A stretch of DNA of 26,079 nucleotides, taken from NCBI GenBank assembly GCA_016839245.1, contig JAEOUN010000121.1, forward strand, positions 1 through 26,079. The letters run 5' to 3'. This stretch comes from Candidatus Thorarchaeota archaeon. GTDB taxonomy: Archaea; Asgardarchaeota; Thorarchaeia; Thorarchaeales; Thorarchaeaceae. The translations under genes were made by a program, and so were the position numbers. Under the pieces are notes generated by a model. That model was not told where the DNA came from. It saw only the letters and a list, made by a program, of their open reading frames with translations, and ran no database searches. Positions 7,334 through 15,215 of the stretch are shown here, in pieces (positions within the stretch are counted from its first letter, which is position 1; each line of letters opens with the position of its first letter).

Positions 7334-8911
7334 TTAGACATCATCCTTCGTATCAGGCGAAATTTCTTCATTCTCATCAATATTAGATTCATCAACTCCA
7401 TTTATCAACTCAGAGTCTGTTGAGGTCTCATCAAGTTCTTTTGGCAATTCAGATTCTTCTTCACTCACATCTTCAACAGAAGGACTTGTCTCTTCAGATT
7501 CTTTCAGTTCTTCAGCGGCTTCTTTAGCTGCTTCAGTTTCTGTGGGCATCCATTTCTTTCCATTTTCTATATCATCTTGGAATTTTTTGATTTGGGTTTT
7601 CCTGCTAACATAAAGAGCGATAATTACTGCTAGTGACAGACCAGCTCCAATGAGTGTGATGGTCGTTTGGAATGTACTTGCACTGTCGCCAAGAAGCTGT
7701 TGCCACGTAATTACAAGAAAAACAAGCCCAGCAATATTCAAGACAAAACTTCGAAGCGGTGTCCCGACCTTAACAATCTCGGTAACATCAGTATCTACCA
7801 TTGAAGCAGCAATAACACCTGCATTATAATCAGTTGATTTGGTCTTCTTTGCAAGTGTTCTAATATCTGCTGACTTCTTCTTACCCATGACTTTCAATGC
7901 AATAGGAACTTTGGAAGCGAGAAGATCTGCATATTCTCGTCTTGCATCTTCTTCAGATAGATTGCACCTCTTACACATATTGAGTTTTTTATTCCAATCT
8001 CTAGTACATTTGGGACATTTGTCCATTGGCCAAGCATCAGGAGCAACCTCGCGTAGTCTTTGACGAATAATGTATTCACTTACTTTGGTTTCTTCTGGTG
8101 TTTCTTCTTGTGTTTTGTCTTTCTTCTTCCTGCCCATTTTTGTCATACCTGCAAGCATCGAGAAGAGGAGAGGAAGTGCTCCGATAACTGTGAGATTTGG
8201 TAAGGAACGTAGTTCTGACGCTTTTTTATGAATTCCCTTCAACTTGTAAGCTGTCTTTAATCCATCAAATAGACTCATGAAACCTTTTCCTACTCCGAAT
8301 ACAGCACCTATTGTTGCTACAGTCACTGACACTCCAGTAACTGATGTAAAAACATCTGCGGGAGTTGCAGGTATACTAAAGTAAAACTGATTGGAAACAG
8401 TATGAAGTGTATGGGGATCACTCTCCAAATAGTATTCAAACTTAATTGATGCTTCAAATATGCCAGTTGTCAATTTTACTGGACCATATTTTAATGCAGA
8501 CGCAAGGTCAATTGAAGCTGTCACTGGCTCTGGTGCTGATGTGTGGTCTACTGGAACCCAGGTTGAGTTTGTGGCTTGATCTATGATTTGAATTGGAAAA
8601 ATCGCAATACCTTGATAGAAGAAGGTTATTTTTCCACTCATATTCAAATCCTGTGTCGAAGTGATATTGATTTGCAGGTAAAGCTCCATTGGAGCATCCA
8701 TGTTTATTTCAATGGGAGTATCTTCTCCGGAAGTCTTCAGATTTGTTCCATCAAGACTTGCATAAACCCAAAGGGTGCCGTCATTGACAAAATCTGCATC
8801 AGACAATGGAATCTGTGCAGTACTAATTGGGGTATAATAACTCCCAACATATAGTAATAGAGCAAATATAAAGAGTCCGAGGAAAAGCATTCTAGAAGGA
8901 TTACGACGCAT
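7334..8911 (-). CDS. Membrane protein with extracytoplasmic beta-rich domain, zinc ribbon and acidic tail; unknown function
   Basis: This 525-residue protein starts with a hydrophobic signal/anchor (residues 9-27). A 155-residue beta-rich extracytoplasmic domain follows, with several N-x-S/T sites, then two hydrophobic segments (about 187-208 and 238-258). A lysine-rich region leads to a CxxC-x10-CxxC zinc ribbon (Cys299, 302, 313, 316). Two further hydrophobic segments (about 386-406 and 416-435) are followed by a very acidic tail from about 455. I do not recognise a family. The ribbon should face the cytoplasm if the topology is right. The start is ATG 8911; a GGAG lies 11 bases upstream, rather far. 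The response regulator ends 76 bases upstream on the same strand, so co-transcription is possible. Confidence 0.8.
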   Translation of the reverse strand: MRRNPSRMLFLGLFIFALLLYVGSYYTPISTAQIPLSDADFVNDGTLWVYASLDGTNLKTSGEDTPIEINMDAPMELYLQINITSTQDLNMSGKITFFYQGIAIFPIQIIDQATNSTWVPVDHTSAPEPVTASIDLASALKYGPVKLTTGIFEASIKFEYYLESDPHTLHTVSNQFYFSIPATPADVFTSVTGVSVTVATIGAVFGVGKGFMSLFDGLKTAYKLKGIHKKASELRSLPNLTVIGALPLLFSMLAGMTKMGRKKKDKTQEETPEETKVSEYIIRQRLREVAPDAWPMDKCPKCTRDWNKKLNMCKRCNLSEEDARREYADLLASKVPIALKVMGKKKSADIRTLAKKTKSTDYNAGVIAASMVDTDVTEIVKVGTPLRSFVLNIAGLVFLVITWQQLLGDSASTFQTTITLIGAGLSLAVIIALYVSRKTQIKKFQDDIENGKKWMPTETEAAKEAAEELKESEETSPSVEDVSEEESELPKELDETSTDSELINGVDESNIDENEEISPDTKDDV

Positions 8912-8987
8912 TGATATTTCATCTCCATCTTAAGAGAGAGGAGTGAATTTGAATTACCCGTAATTGAAAAGGGTTTTGTTGCTCTAT

Positions 8988-9395
8988 CTAGGTAATTTGT
9001 GATGAAGGTTCTCTTATACCTCGAACCATATCTGCGACTTTTTGAGCGATTGATGCAAAACCTTCACTCTTCTTCAATACACCCTTTGCACCAGCATCAG
9101 CAGCTTGTTTTAGAGAGTCCTTATCGAAAAAACCAGTGAGTAGATAGACATTTTTAATCCCTAAAACACTTAACCGTTCAGTACACTCAAAACCATCCAT
9201 TTCAGGCATTTTCAAATCCATCAGAACAAAATCAGGAGGTTGTCCTTGATTGATACAATCTTGTGCTTGTTCGAGTGCATCTATTCCAGTCATTGCAGAA
9301 AGAATCTCATAATCATCCAAGTACTTTTTCAGGTACGAATTCATTACATCGTGAATTGCAGGTTCATCATCAACAATTAGGATTCTTAATACCAC
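8988..9395 (-). CDS. Stand-alone response regulator (receiver domain only)
   Basis: This 135-residue CheY-like receiver domain has no output domain. Numbered from the chosen start, the acidic pair is Asp9-Asp10 (ILIVDDEP), the phospho-acceptor Asp60 (VLMDLKMPEMDG), the switch Thr87 (YLLTGFF) and the conserved Lys108/109 (GVLKKSEG). The frame extends upstream to 9467, but GTG 9395 is chosen because GAGG lies eight bases ahead and the receiver strand begins immediately after it. A TATA-like stretch at 9419-9428 would place the transcript start almost at this codon. A soluble histidine kinase encoded about 3 kb away on the other strand is a possible partner, but this is only proximity. Confidence 0.92.
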   Translation of the reverse strand: MVLRILIVDDEPAIHDVMNSYLKKYLDDYEILSAMTGIDALEQAQDCINQGQPPDFVLMDLKMPEMDGFECTERLSVLGIKNVYLLTGFFDKDSLKQAADAGAKGVLKKSEGFASIAQKVADMVRGIREPSSQIT

Positions 9396-9547
9396 GCCAT
9401 ATTCCTCACAGATGCTTCGATATATTCTATTGCAGGCGCATCTTATCAATAATGCGTTTTTATTCAAAACTAACCATGTATCGTGAGAAAATCTCTAGGA
9501 AAATGTAGGTGTTTTTAGGATTAATGAAATAACATATAGTAGAGCAT

Positions 9548-10021
9548 ATGATGGAAAAGACAGTAGCAGATTGGACAGAAATTGCTAACTTGACTCCAAA
9601 CTCAAAAAACATCAATCTTCGATTTCTCGTCATAGATATGAAACAACCACGACGTACATTCTCGAAGAGAACAGGAAAGGAAAATGAGTTAGTTGAATGC
9701 ACAGTGGCAGATTCAAGTGCGAAAATTTCTTTGGTTCTCTGGAATGACGATATTGATTCAATAGAGCCTCAACATACCTATGATATGAGAAATGGTTGCA
9801 TTAACTTGTATGATGAATGTATGACTCTAACAAAAGGTCATCATGGCGAAATTTCAGAATCGAAAATTAAAATCGAAAAAATCAATGACGAAATCGATAT
9901 GAGTAAACCCTTCATGGGAAGACTAAAGCGTAAATCGAAGCGACGTTCATCAACAGGAAGATCTTTCGATGGTGCCGCTGGAAGGGATATACCAAAATAT
10001 TGTGGACGGAAGTCCTTTTGA
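9548..10021 (+). CDS. OB-fold single-stranded nucleic-acid-binding protein, SOSS-B/hSSB1-like
   Basis: This 157-residue protein has one OB fold in about residues 8-110. The order of conserved elements follows eukaryotic hSSB1/SOSS-B: LTPNSKNINLRFLVID (strand 1), ECTVADSSAKISLVLWNDD (strands 2-3 with the conserved Trp), then IEPQHTYDMRNGCINLYDECMTLTKG (strands 4-5). Residues 120-157 form a basic, Arg/Lys/Ser-rich tail that could add nucleic-acid contact. The likely role is ssDNA protection in repair or replication; RNA binding is also possible. Two ATGs lie in tandem at 9548 and 9551, and no strong ribosome site is visible. It is followed by the kinase gene 39 bases downstream on the same strand. 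Confidence 0.88.
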   Translation: MMEKTVADWTEIANLTPNSKNINLRFLVIDMKQPRRTFSKRTGKENELVECTVADSSAKISLVLWNDDIDSIEPQHTYDMRNGCINLYDECMTLTKGHHGEISESKIKIEKINDEIDMSKPFMGRLKRKSKRRSSTGRSFDGAAGRDIPKYCGRKSF

Positions 10022-10060
10022 GTTAGTTCTCACTTGGCACAAGCACTTAGGTGTCATGTG

Positions 10061-10960
10061 ATGAAAATACAATTTCAAGATACAGAGATTCCATATCCTC
10101 TCGCTATACTAAGAGGACATCTCAGACTAAGTGGAGTTATTGACAGCGAGATTGCAGCCATAATCTCAGAGTTATCAACAAGGAAACCACAATCCGGGAG
10201 TTGGAGTGAGTCTAAAATTATTGATTTTGTTCAGGACAATCTACAAAAAAGAAATTCAGAGATAACTAACTCATTTGCATCAATCATCACATATGAAAAC
10301 CTTCGAAGTATAAAAGAAGATGTTCCTCCAATAGTAGTCGTGATTGAAGGAGCATCAGCAACAGGTAAGTCAATGATTGCTTTAGACTTAATCCAAGCAA
10401 TTAGTCCTACGAGATTCATTAGTACTGATACGGTGCGACAACTCTTACGGAATACTCATTCGAAGGTTAAATATCCTGAACTTCATTGTCACACGTATCA
10501 AGCATACAAGTACAATCAAATTGGAAATTCAAATTTGGATCCAATAATTCGTGGATACAATGCTCAATCCAGACTTATTTTTCCGCATATTATCGACACG
10601 ACGAAGAGAATCATTATAGAAGGAGCAACATCTATCATTGAAGGAGTTCATATTCTACCTGGATTAATGAATGATATTAGTGAAGGTGTTCTGGAAATTT
10701 TAATCAATCCAAGTTACAGAGTTCATCAAGCTATGTTCGGTAGCAAGAACAAAATCGGGAAACTCAAATCAGTTTCCTCTGATGAACATGTGAGAAAAGA
10801 AGAATTCGTATCAGCACGTGTTATTCAAGAACATATGGAAAGAAACGCTCTTCAACAACATATCGCAATCATTGGTCTTGATGATTATGAACAATCTCAA
10901 CTTGAAATTTATCGATTGATTCTTGCAAAGATGAACCAACTCATTAAATCACATCAATAA
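10061..10960 (+). CDS. 2-phosphoglycerate-kinase-like P-loop kinase with ATP-cone-like N terminus
   Basis: This 299-residue protein has an N-terminal segment (YPLAILRGHLRLSGVIDSEIA) like the ATP-cone region of archaeal 2-phosphoglycerate kinases. A P-loop GASATGKS follows at about residues 97-104, then FISTDTVRQLLR, which matches the family's I-x-TD-x-[IV]RE-x-[ML]R pattern, and IIIEGATSIIEGVHILPG. In methanogens the relative phosphorylates 2-phosphoglycerate towards cyclic 2,3-diphosphoglycerate. In a non-methanogen the substrate may differ. TTG 10034 opens the frame, but AGGTG at 10049-10053 with seven bases spacing favours ATG 10061. It precedes the acyl-CoA synthetase gene by 12 bases, so these two are co-transcribed. 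Confidence 0.8.
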   Translation: MKIQFQDTEIPYPLAILRGHLRLSGVIDSEIAAIISELSTRKPQSGSWSESKIIDFVQDNLQKRNSEITNSFASIITYENLRSIKEDVPPIVVVIEGASATGKSMIALDLIQAISPTRFISTDTVRQLLRNTHSKVKYPELHCHTYQAYKYNQIGNSNLDPIIRGYNAQSRLIFPHIIDTTKRIIIEGATSIIEGVHILPGLMNDISEGVLEILINPSYRVHQAMFGSKNKIGKLKSVSSDEHVRKEEFVSARVIQEHMERNALQQHIAIIGLDDYEQSQLEIYRLILAKMNQLIKSHQ

Positions 10961-10972
10961 GGAGAGATATGC

Positions 10973-12376
10973 ATGTCTTGGAAAAACAGCTCCATGAACA
11001 GATTGTTCAGACCTGAATCAGTCGCCATTGTAGGGGCATCAGATAAGCCACAAAAACTTGGATCTCTAACACAACTAGCTTTGCATCAATTTATTGGAGA
11101 TATCTATCCTGTCAATCCAAGGTTAAAACAGGTAGGGAATAAGCCTTGCTATGCAAAGGTAACTGAAATTGATGCAACTATCGACTTAGCAATGATAGCA
11201 GTTGGACCACAACAAGTTCTCTCTGCAATGGAAGATTGTGCAGATGCAGGAGTAGGTGGTGCCATCATATTTTCTGCGGGATTCAAAGAACTCGGAGAAA
11301 TAGGCACAGAGCATCAGAAGCAATTGAAAGAGCTGGTCGATAGAGCCCATATCGCTGTGATAGGACCTAATTGCCTTGGAGCAGGTAATCCAAAAATCAG
11401 GCTAAATGCAACCTTCTTCCCGCATCCAGTTCCTTTGAAGGCAGGTCAGGTTGCAATGGTCAGTCAAAGTGGAGGCATTACAGGAGCAATGCTGTATCAA
11501 GCATCAGATAGAGGATTAGGAGTATCGAAGTTTGCAAGTGTCGGAAATAGAGTGAACATCGATTTTCATGATATGTTACATTATCTTAGAGAGGATGAGG
11601 AAACCAACATCATATGTCTATTCATAGAAGGAACTGAGTATGGAAGAGAGATGGCAAATGAAATGGCACTGACAACTAAGGAAAAACCAGTCATTGTCTT
11701 CAAGGTAGGAAAAACACCGGCATCACGCGATGCAGCATTAAGTCATACTGGAAGTCTAGCTGGAAACGCTGAATTATACTCTGCTGCGATAAAACAGAGT
11801 GGCGGTATTGAGGTAGGAGGATTGACAGAAATGATTGATACTGCTTACTGTTTCTCAACATGCAAAGGAAGACCTAAGGGCAATAGTGTAGCAATTGTTA
11901 CACACACATTAGGCATTGCCCTAGTAGCTGCTCAGACGCTAGAACTGAATGATGTCAGAATGCCTTTACCATCCAGAAATACAGTAAGCAAGATTCAAAA
12001 TATGCTTGAGATGCCGATCCAGATTGAGATTAAGAATCCAATCGACCTACTTGCACAAGGATGGGCACAACCTGATATTTTTGCAAATGCATTCAAATTG
12101 ATTTTGAACGAGGATAATTACGATGCCCTGATGATTGTCTTCGCACCTAATTATCAAGAAGACATTGGCGGAGGAATGCCAATTGATGAAATTGTCAAGG
12201 CTACAGAAAAGAAAACGAAACCTATCATCAGTATCCTTAGTTCTCCAGTGAGCAAGAAACCACCAGGATCTGAAATTCTTGAGAAATCAGGAATACCATT
12301 CTTTTCAGACCCTCAGCGAGCAGCACAGGCATTATCAAATATGTTAAAATATACAAATAATGAAAAACACAACTAA
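10973..12376 (+). CDS. Acyl-CoA synthetase (ADP-forming), alpha subunit
   Basis: This 467-residue protein has the domain set of archaeal ADP-forming acetyl-CoA synthetase alpha subunits. A CoA-binding Rossmann domain opens with PESVAIVGAS (about 14-23), followed by the ligase domains with GPNCLG (131-136) and SQSGG (164-168). The phosphorylated histidine lies in ALSHTGSLAG (His258), and Glu220 sits in FIEG. The enzyme converts acyl-CoA, ADP and phosphate to the acid, CoA and ATP, and is a main ATP source in peptide-fermenting archaea. The ATP-grasp beta subunit is not fused and not in the window, so it must be encoded elsewhere. ATG 10973 has GGAGAG at 10961-10966. It is the last gene of the rightward set. 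The organic acid used is not determined. Confidence 0.93.
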   Translation: MSWKNSSMNRLFRPESVAIVGASDKPQKLGSLTQLALHQFIGDIYPVNPRLKQVGNKPCYAKVTEIDATIDLAMIAVGPQQVLSAMEDCADAGVGGAIIFSAGFKELGEIGTEHQKQLKELVDRAHIAVIGPNCLGAGNPKIRLNATFFPHPVPLKAGQVAMVSQSGGITGAMLYQASDRGLGVSKFASVGNRVNIDFHDMLHYLREDEETNIICLFIEGTEYGREMANEMALTTKEKPVIVFKVGKTPASRDAALSHTGSLAGNAELYSAAIKQSGGIEVGGLTEMIDTAYCFSTCKGRPKGNSVAIVTHTLGIALVAAQTLELNDVRMPLPSRNTVSKIQNMLEMPIQIEIKNPIDLLAQGWAQPDIFANAFKLILNEDNYDALMIVFAPNYQEDIGGGMPIDEIVKATEKKTKPIISILSSPVSKKPPGSEILEKSGIPFFSDPQRAAQALSNMLKYTNNEKHN

Positions 12377-12563
12377 AATTACTACTCTGTTACCACGTAT
12401 TTGAATAAAAAGTACAAGAACGAAAATTTAATAGCTTGAAGTAGAAGCAAAAAATGTTTCGACCAGCTGTAGATGCTTTGTGAAAACTGTAAGTAACGTA
12501 ACAAAATGAAAGCATTCGAATAACATGGTCTGAGAATATACAAGAATGTTTCCGGTGTTTGAA

Positions 12564-14534
12564 ATGAGCACAACAATCAAAGGCGATAATGACAAGGAAT
12601 TGAATATTGATACTCTCAAGGTGTTTTTTGAATCCTCACCATTAGGAGTATCTATTTATCATAATGAGAAAGTGGTCTTTGCCAACTCAGTGTTTGCAAA
12701 ATACATTGGATTCTCACCGGATGAAATTATTGGTCGAAACATTTCGGATTTGTCTTCTATTTTAGAACCGACCAGTAAAAAACCCGCACTTGAAGGATTA
12801 TTAGAACTTAGTAGAAATAAGAAAATGCATGACAGGAATCGATACAAATTCATCACTGCTAAAGGTGATGTTAGATTCTTGGAGATGACTGGTACATCCA
12901 TCAAAATATCGGGTAAGAACTATGTAATTGCCTACAGTGATGATGTGACTATTGATGAACGGTCTCGTGAGATGACAGCTCGTGAGAGAAAAGCGTATGG
13001 AATGATTGCAGAAGCAGCCCTTAGTATAGAACCGATAGAATCGATTTGCCAAAGCGTACTTGAAGGACTTGTGGAAACCATTGAATTTGATTTAGGAACA
13101 ATTCGTCTTTATCGAGAGCAAGATAATATCCTAGAACTTATAGCAGATACAGGTTTGAAACATGACGAGTTGGAAATAGAAATCCCACTGAATAGCATGA
13201 GCCACCTCTCAGCTCGTACGGCAAGGACCAAGCAACCTCTTTTCGTTTCTGATATTACTGAGTCAAAAGAAAGCAAGGATCGAATGTTGAAACCAATACG
13301 AATGGGAATTCGTTCCTTGATTTTTTGGCCAATCATTGGTTCAGATAAACGATTACTTGGAGTAATCAATATTGCATCTAAAAAACAGATGCCACTAAAT
13401 CAAAAGGACAGGATTTTCTTTACTACAATAGCAGACATGTTTGCGACTATTATAGAACGGCGAAATGCAGAAGAGCAATTGAGAGAAAGTCAAGAGCAAT
13501 TTATCGCATTTGCAGATAATATCCCAGGTCCAGTTTATATCAAAGATCATGAGTTAAAGGTCATCTTTGTAAATCAGTTCATGAAAAATTGCTCACCGAG
13601 ATATTTTCGAGATAGCATGACAAATGAAGATCCATTCATTCAGAAGCATATTGAAGGACAAGGTGAAGATGATCGGAGAATATTAACTAAAGGAGCAATA
13701 GATCAAATTCAGCAAATATTGGGAAAAGATGGACAAACATACACATTTCGAAGTCACAAATTCCCAATCCATCGAGAAGGAAAACCACCACTCATAGGAG
13801 GATTCTCTATTGACATCACTGAACAGGTGGAAGCACAAAAACAACGGGAAGAAGCCCGCGCACGAGCAGAATTCTTTAACGATCTAATGTCGCATGACCT
13901 GAATAACATGCATCAAGGGATTATGGCTAGTCTTGAATTGATAATTGGAGATAAAGCACTTCCGGAGCATTTGAAAGACCTTGCAGAGAGAGCTTTGCTT
14001 CAAGTGAATCGTAGTGTTTCTCTGATATCTAATGTGAAAAAGTTCTCATTAGTGAATCAAGGTGAGTTAGCATTAGAAAAGACTGATCCTGCAGTTTCAC
14101 TTGGAGTTGCTATAGAAATGGTTAAGCAATCTTTTCCAAGTCGAAGAATAATTGTCCGTTCCAATCTTATCAAAGACAAGTACTGTATCATGGCAAATGA
14201 ATTCCTTCAAGATGTATTCTACAATATTCTTCACAATGCCGTAAAAGCTACTGAGTCAGAAGATGTTAATCTAGAAGTTGAATCGAGCTTGACAGAGAAG
14301 GGAGAGTTCCTTCGTATAGATTTTGTCGATTATGGTATGGGTATCGATGACACACTCAAAGATGTCATGCTATTAGGCTTTGATGAACTTATTAGAAGAG
14401 TTTCTGGTGTAGGTTTGACACTGGTGAAACAGATTATTAATCAATATAATGGTAAAATTTCAATTGAAAACAGAGTTGCTGGAGACTACACGAAAGGTTC
14501 TCGATTTATCATCCAATTACCATATGGATGCTGA
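12564..14534 (+). CDS. Soluble PAS-GAF-PAS sensor histidine kinase
   Basis: This cytoplasmic kinase of about 656 residues has no membrane segment. Numbering is from the alternative ATG 12546. PAS 1 covers about 22-145 (GVSIYHNEKVVFANSVFAKYIGF), GAF about 150-310, and PAS 2 about 315-435 (GPVYIKDHELKVIFVNQFM). The H-box LMSHDLNNMHQG has His450. The ATPase domain has N-box Asn560/Asn564, G1 DYGMGI (595-600) and G2 GVGLTLV (621-627). It should autophosphorylate in response to a small ligand or redox signal and pass the phosphate to a receiver. I prefer ATG 12564 because GGTG at 12554-12557 lies six bases ahead; 12546 has no ribosome site. No receiver is fused. The nearest one lies about 3 kb away. 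Confidence 0.93.
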   Translation: MSTTIKGDNDKELNIDTLKVFFESSPLGVSIYHNEKVVFANSVFAKYIGFSPDEIIGRNISDLSSILEPTSKKPALEGLLELSRNKKMHDRNRYKFITAKGDVRFLEMTGTSIKISGKNYVIAYSDDVTIDERSREMTARERKAYGMIAEAALSIEPIESICQSVLEGLVETIEFDLGTIRLYREQDNILELIADTGLKHDELEIEIPLNSMSHLSARTARTKQPLFVSDITESKESKDRMLKPIRMGIRSLIFWPIIGSDKRLLGVINIASKKQMPLNQKDRIFFTTIADMFATIIERRNAEEQLRESQEQFIAFADNIPGPVYIKDHELKVIFVNQFMKNCSPRYFRDSMTNEDPFIQKHIEGQGEDDRRILTKGAIDQIQQILGKDGQTYTFRSHKFPIHREGKPPLIGGFSIDITEQVEAQKQREEARARAEFFNDLMSHDLNNMHQGIMASLELIIGDKALPEHLKDLAERALLQVNRSVSLISNVKKFSLVNQGELALEKTDPAVSLGVAIEMVKQSFPSRRIIVRSNLIKDKYCIMANEFLQDVFYNILHNAVKATESEDVNLEVESSLTEKGEFLRIDFVDYGMGIDDTLKDVMLLGFDELIRRVSGVGLTLVKQIINQYNGKISIENRVAGDYTKGSRFIIQLPYGC

Positions 14535-14617
14535 ACATGAGAGAATATGATGAATCAACCCAGAATGATTAAATTCGTGATTATCAGTAGAATTAATCTC
14601 AATGAGTGATGATTTGG

Positions 14618-15163
14618 ATGGAGAAAGACCCAGAATATGTCCTAAAGATGGTTGCACTTGGGGACGGAGCAGTAGGAAAAACATCCTGTATAATCAGGTT
14701 CACAGAAGACAACTTTGGTGAGAAGTATAAAGCTACAATTGGTACGAATATAGCAATTAAAACCTTAGAAGTCAAATTGGAATCAGGATTAGTTGCGAAG
14801 ACCCAAATTGTTCTCTGGGACCTTGCAGGTCAACCAACGTACAAAGAATTACGTAGTAGGTATATGACAGGTTCGTCAATAGCGTTCATGGTCTATGATG
14901 TAACAAGACCACCTACATTCATGAGCATCTATGAATGGTATCGAAATTTCAGAGCAGTCTGCCCTGAAGCCGTTGTCGCGCTTGTGGCAAATAAAGTAGA
15001 CAAAAAAGACCGTCTGGTTCCTCCAGAAGCTGGGATGATGCTCTCTAAATGGTTGAATCTAACATATTTTGAAACTTCTGCGAAAACTGGTAAGAATATT
15101 GAAGATCTATTCATTGAATGTGCTAAAATGGCAATCCATAAAGAGAGTCTAAAGGATGACTAA
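14618..15163 (+). CDS. Rab/Ras-type small GTPase
   Basis: This 181-residue single-domain GTPase has all G motifs in order: P-loop GDGAVGKT (15-22), switch I Thr in TIGTN (40-44), switch II WDLAGQ (67-72, with catalytic-type Gln72), NKVD (125-128) and TSAK (153-156). The WDLAGQ and YDVTRPPTF signatures are Rab/Ras/Arf-superfamily, which is heavily expanded in Asgard archaea. The C terminus ends in a charged KDD without cysteine, so there is no lipid-anchor site and membrane attachment would need a partner. GTG 14606 and ATG 14609 are alternative starts; GAGTGAT seven bases ahead favours ATG 14618. It follows the histidine kinase by about 80 bases and may share its transcript. A weak ATTAAATT at 14568-14575 could be its own promoter. 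Confidence 0.92.
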   Translation: MEKDPEYVLKMVALGDGAVGKTSCIIRFTEDNFGEKYKATIGTNIAIKTLEVKLESGLVAKTQIVLWDLAGQPTYKELRSRYMTGSSIAFMVYDVTRPPTFMSIYEWYRNFRAVCPEAVVALVANKVDKKDRLVPPEAGMMLSKWLNLTYFETSAKTGKNIEDLFIECAKMAIHKESLKDD

Positions 15164-15215
15164 TTGCCTTCTGGAATATGTACTATAACTGCAGATGTCT
15201 TAGTATACATAGAAT
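15164..15215. other. 52-base convergent gap between GTPase and nuoN
   Basis: The gap contains CATAGA-a-TCTATG, a 13-base near-palindrome overlapping the nuoN stop codon. There is no T-tract, so a terminator is not established for either the GTPase or the complex I operon. Confidence 0.3.

Noticed and set aside
8952..8997. Inverted repeat AATTACC / GGTAATT around the end of the response regulator gene as a terminator
   Set aside because: The 32-base loop is long, one arm lies in the coding end, and no T-tract follows.
12382..12619. Two overlapping short minus-strand frames ahead of the histidine kinase
   Set aside because: They are AT-rich, antisense to the kinase start and its promoter region, without ribosome sites or motifs.
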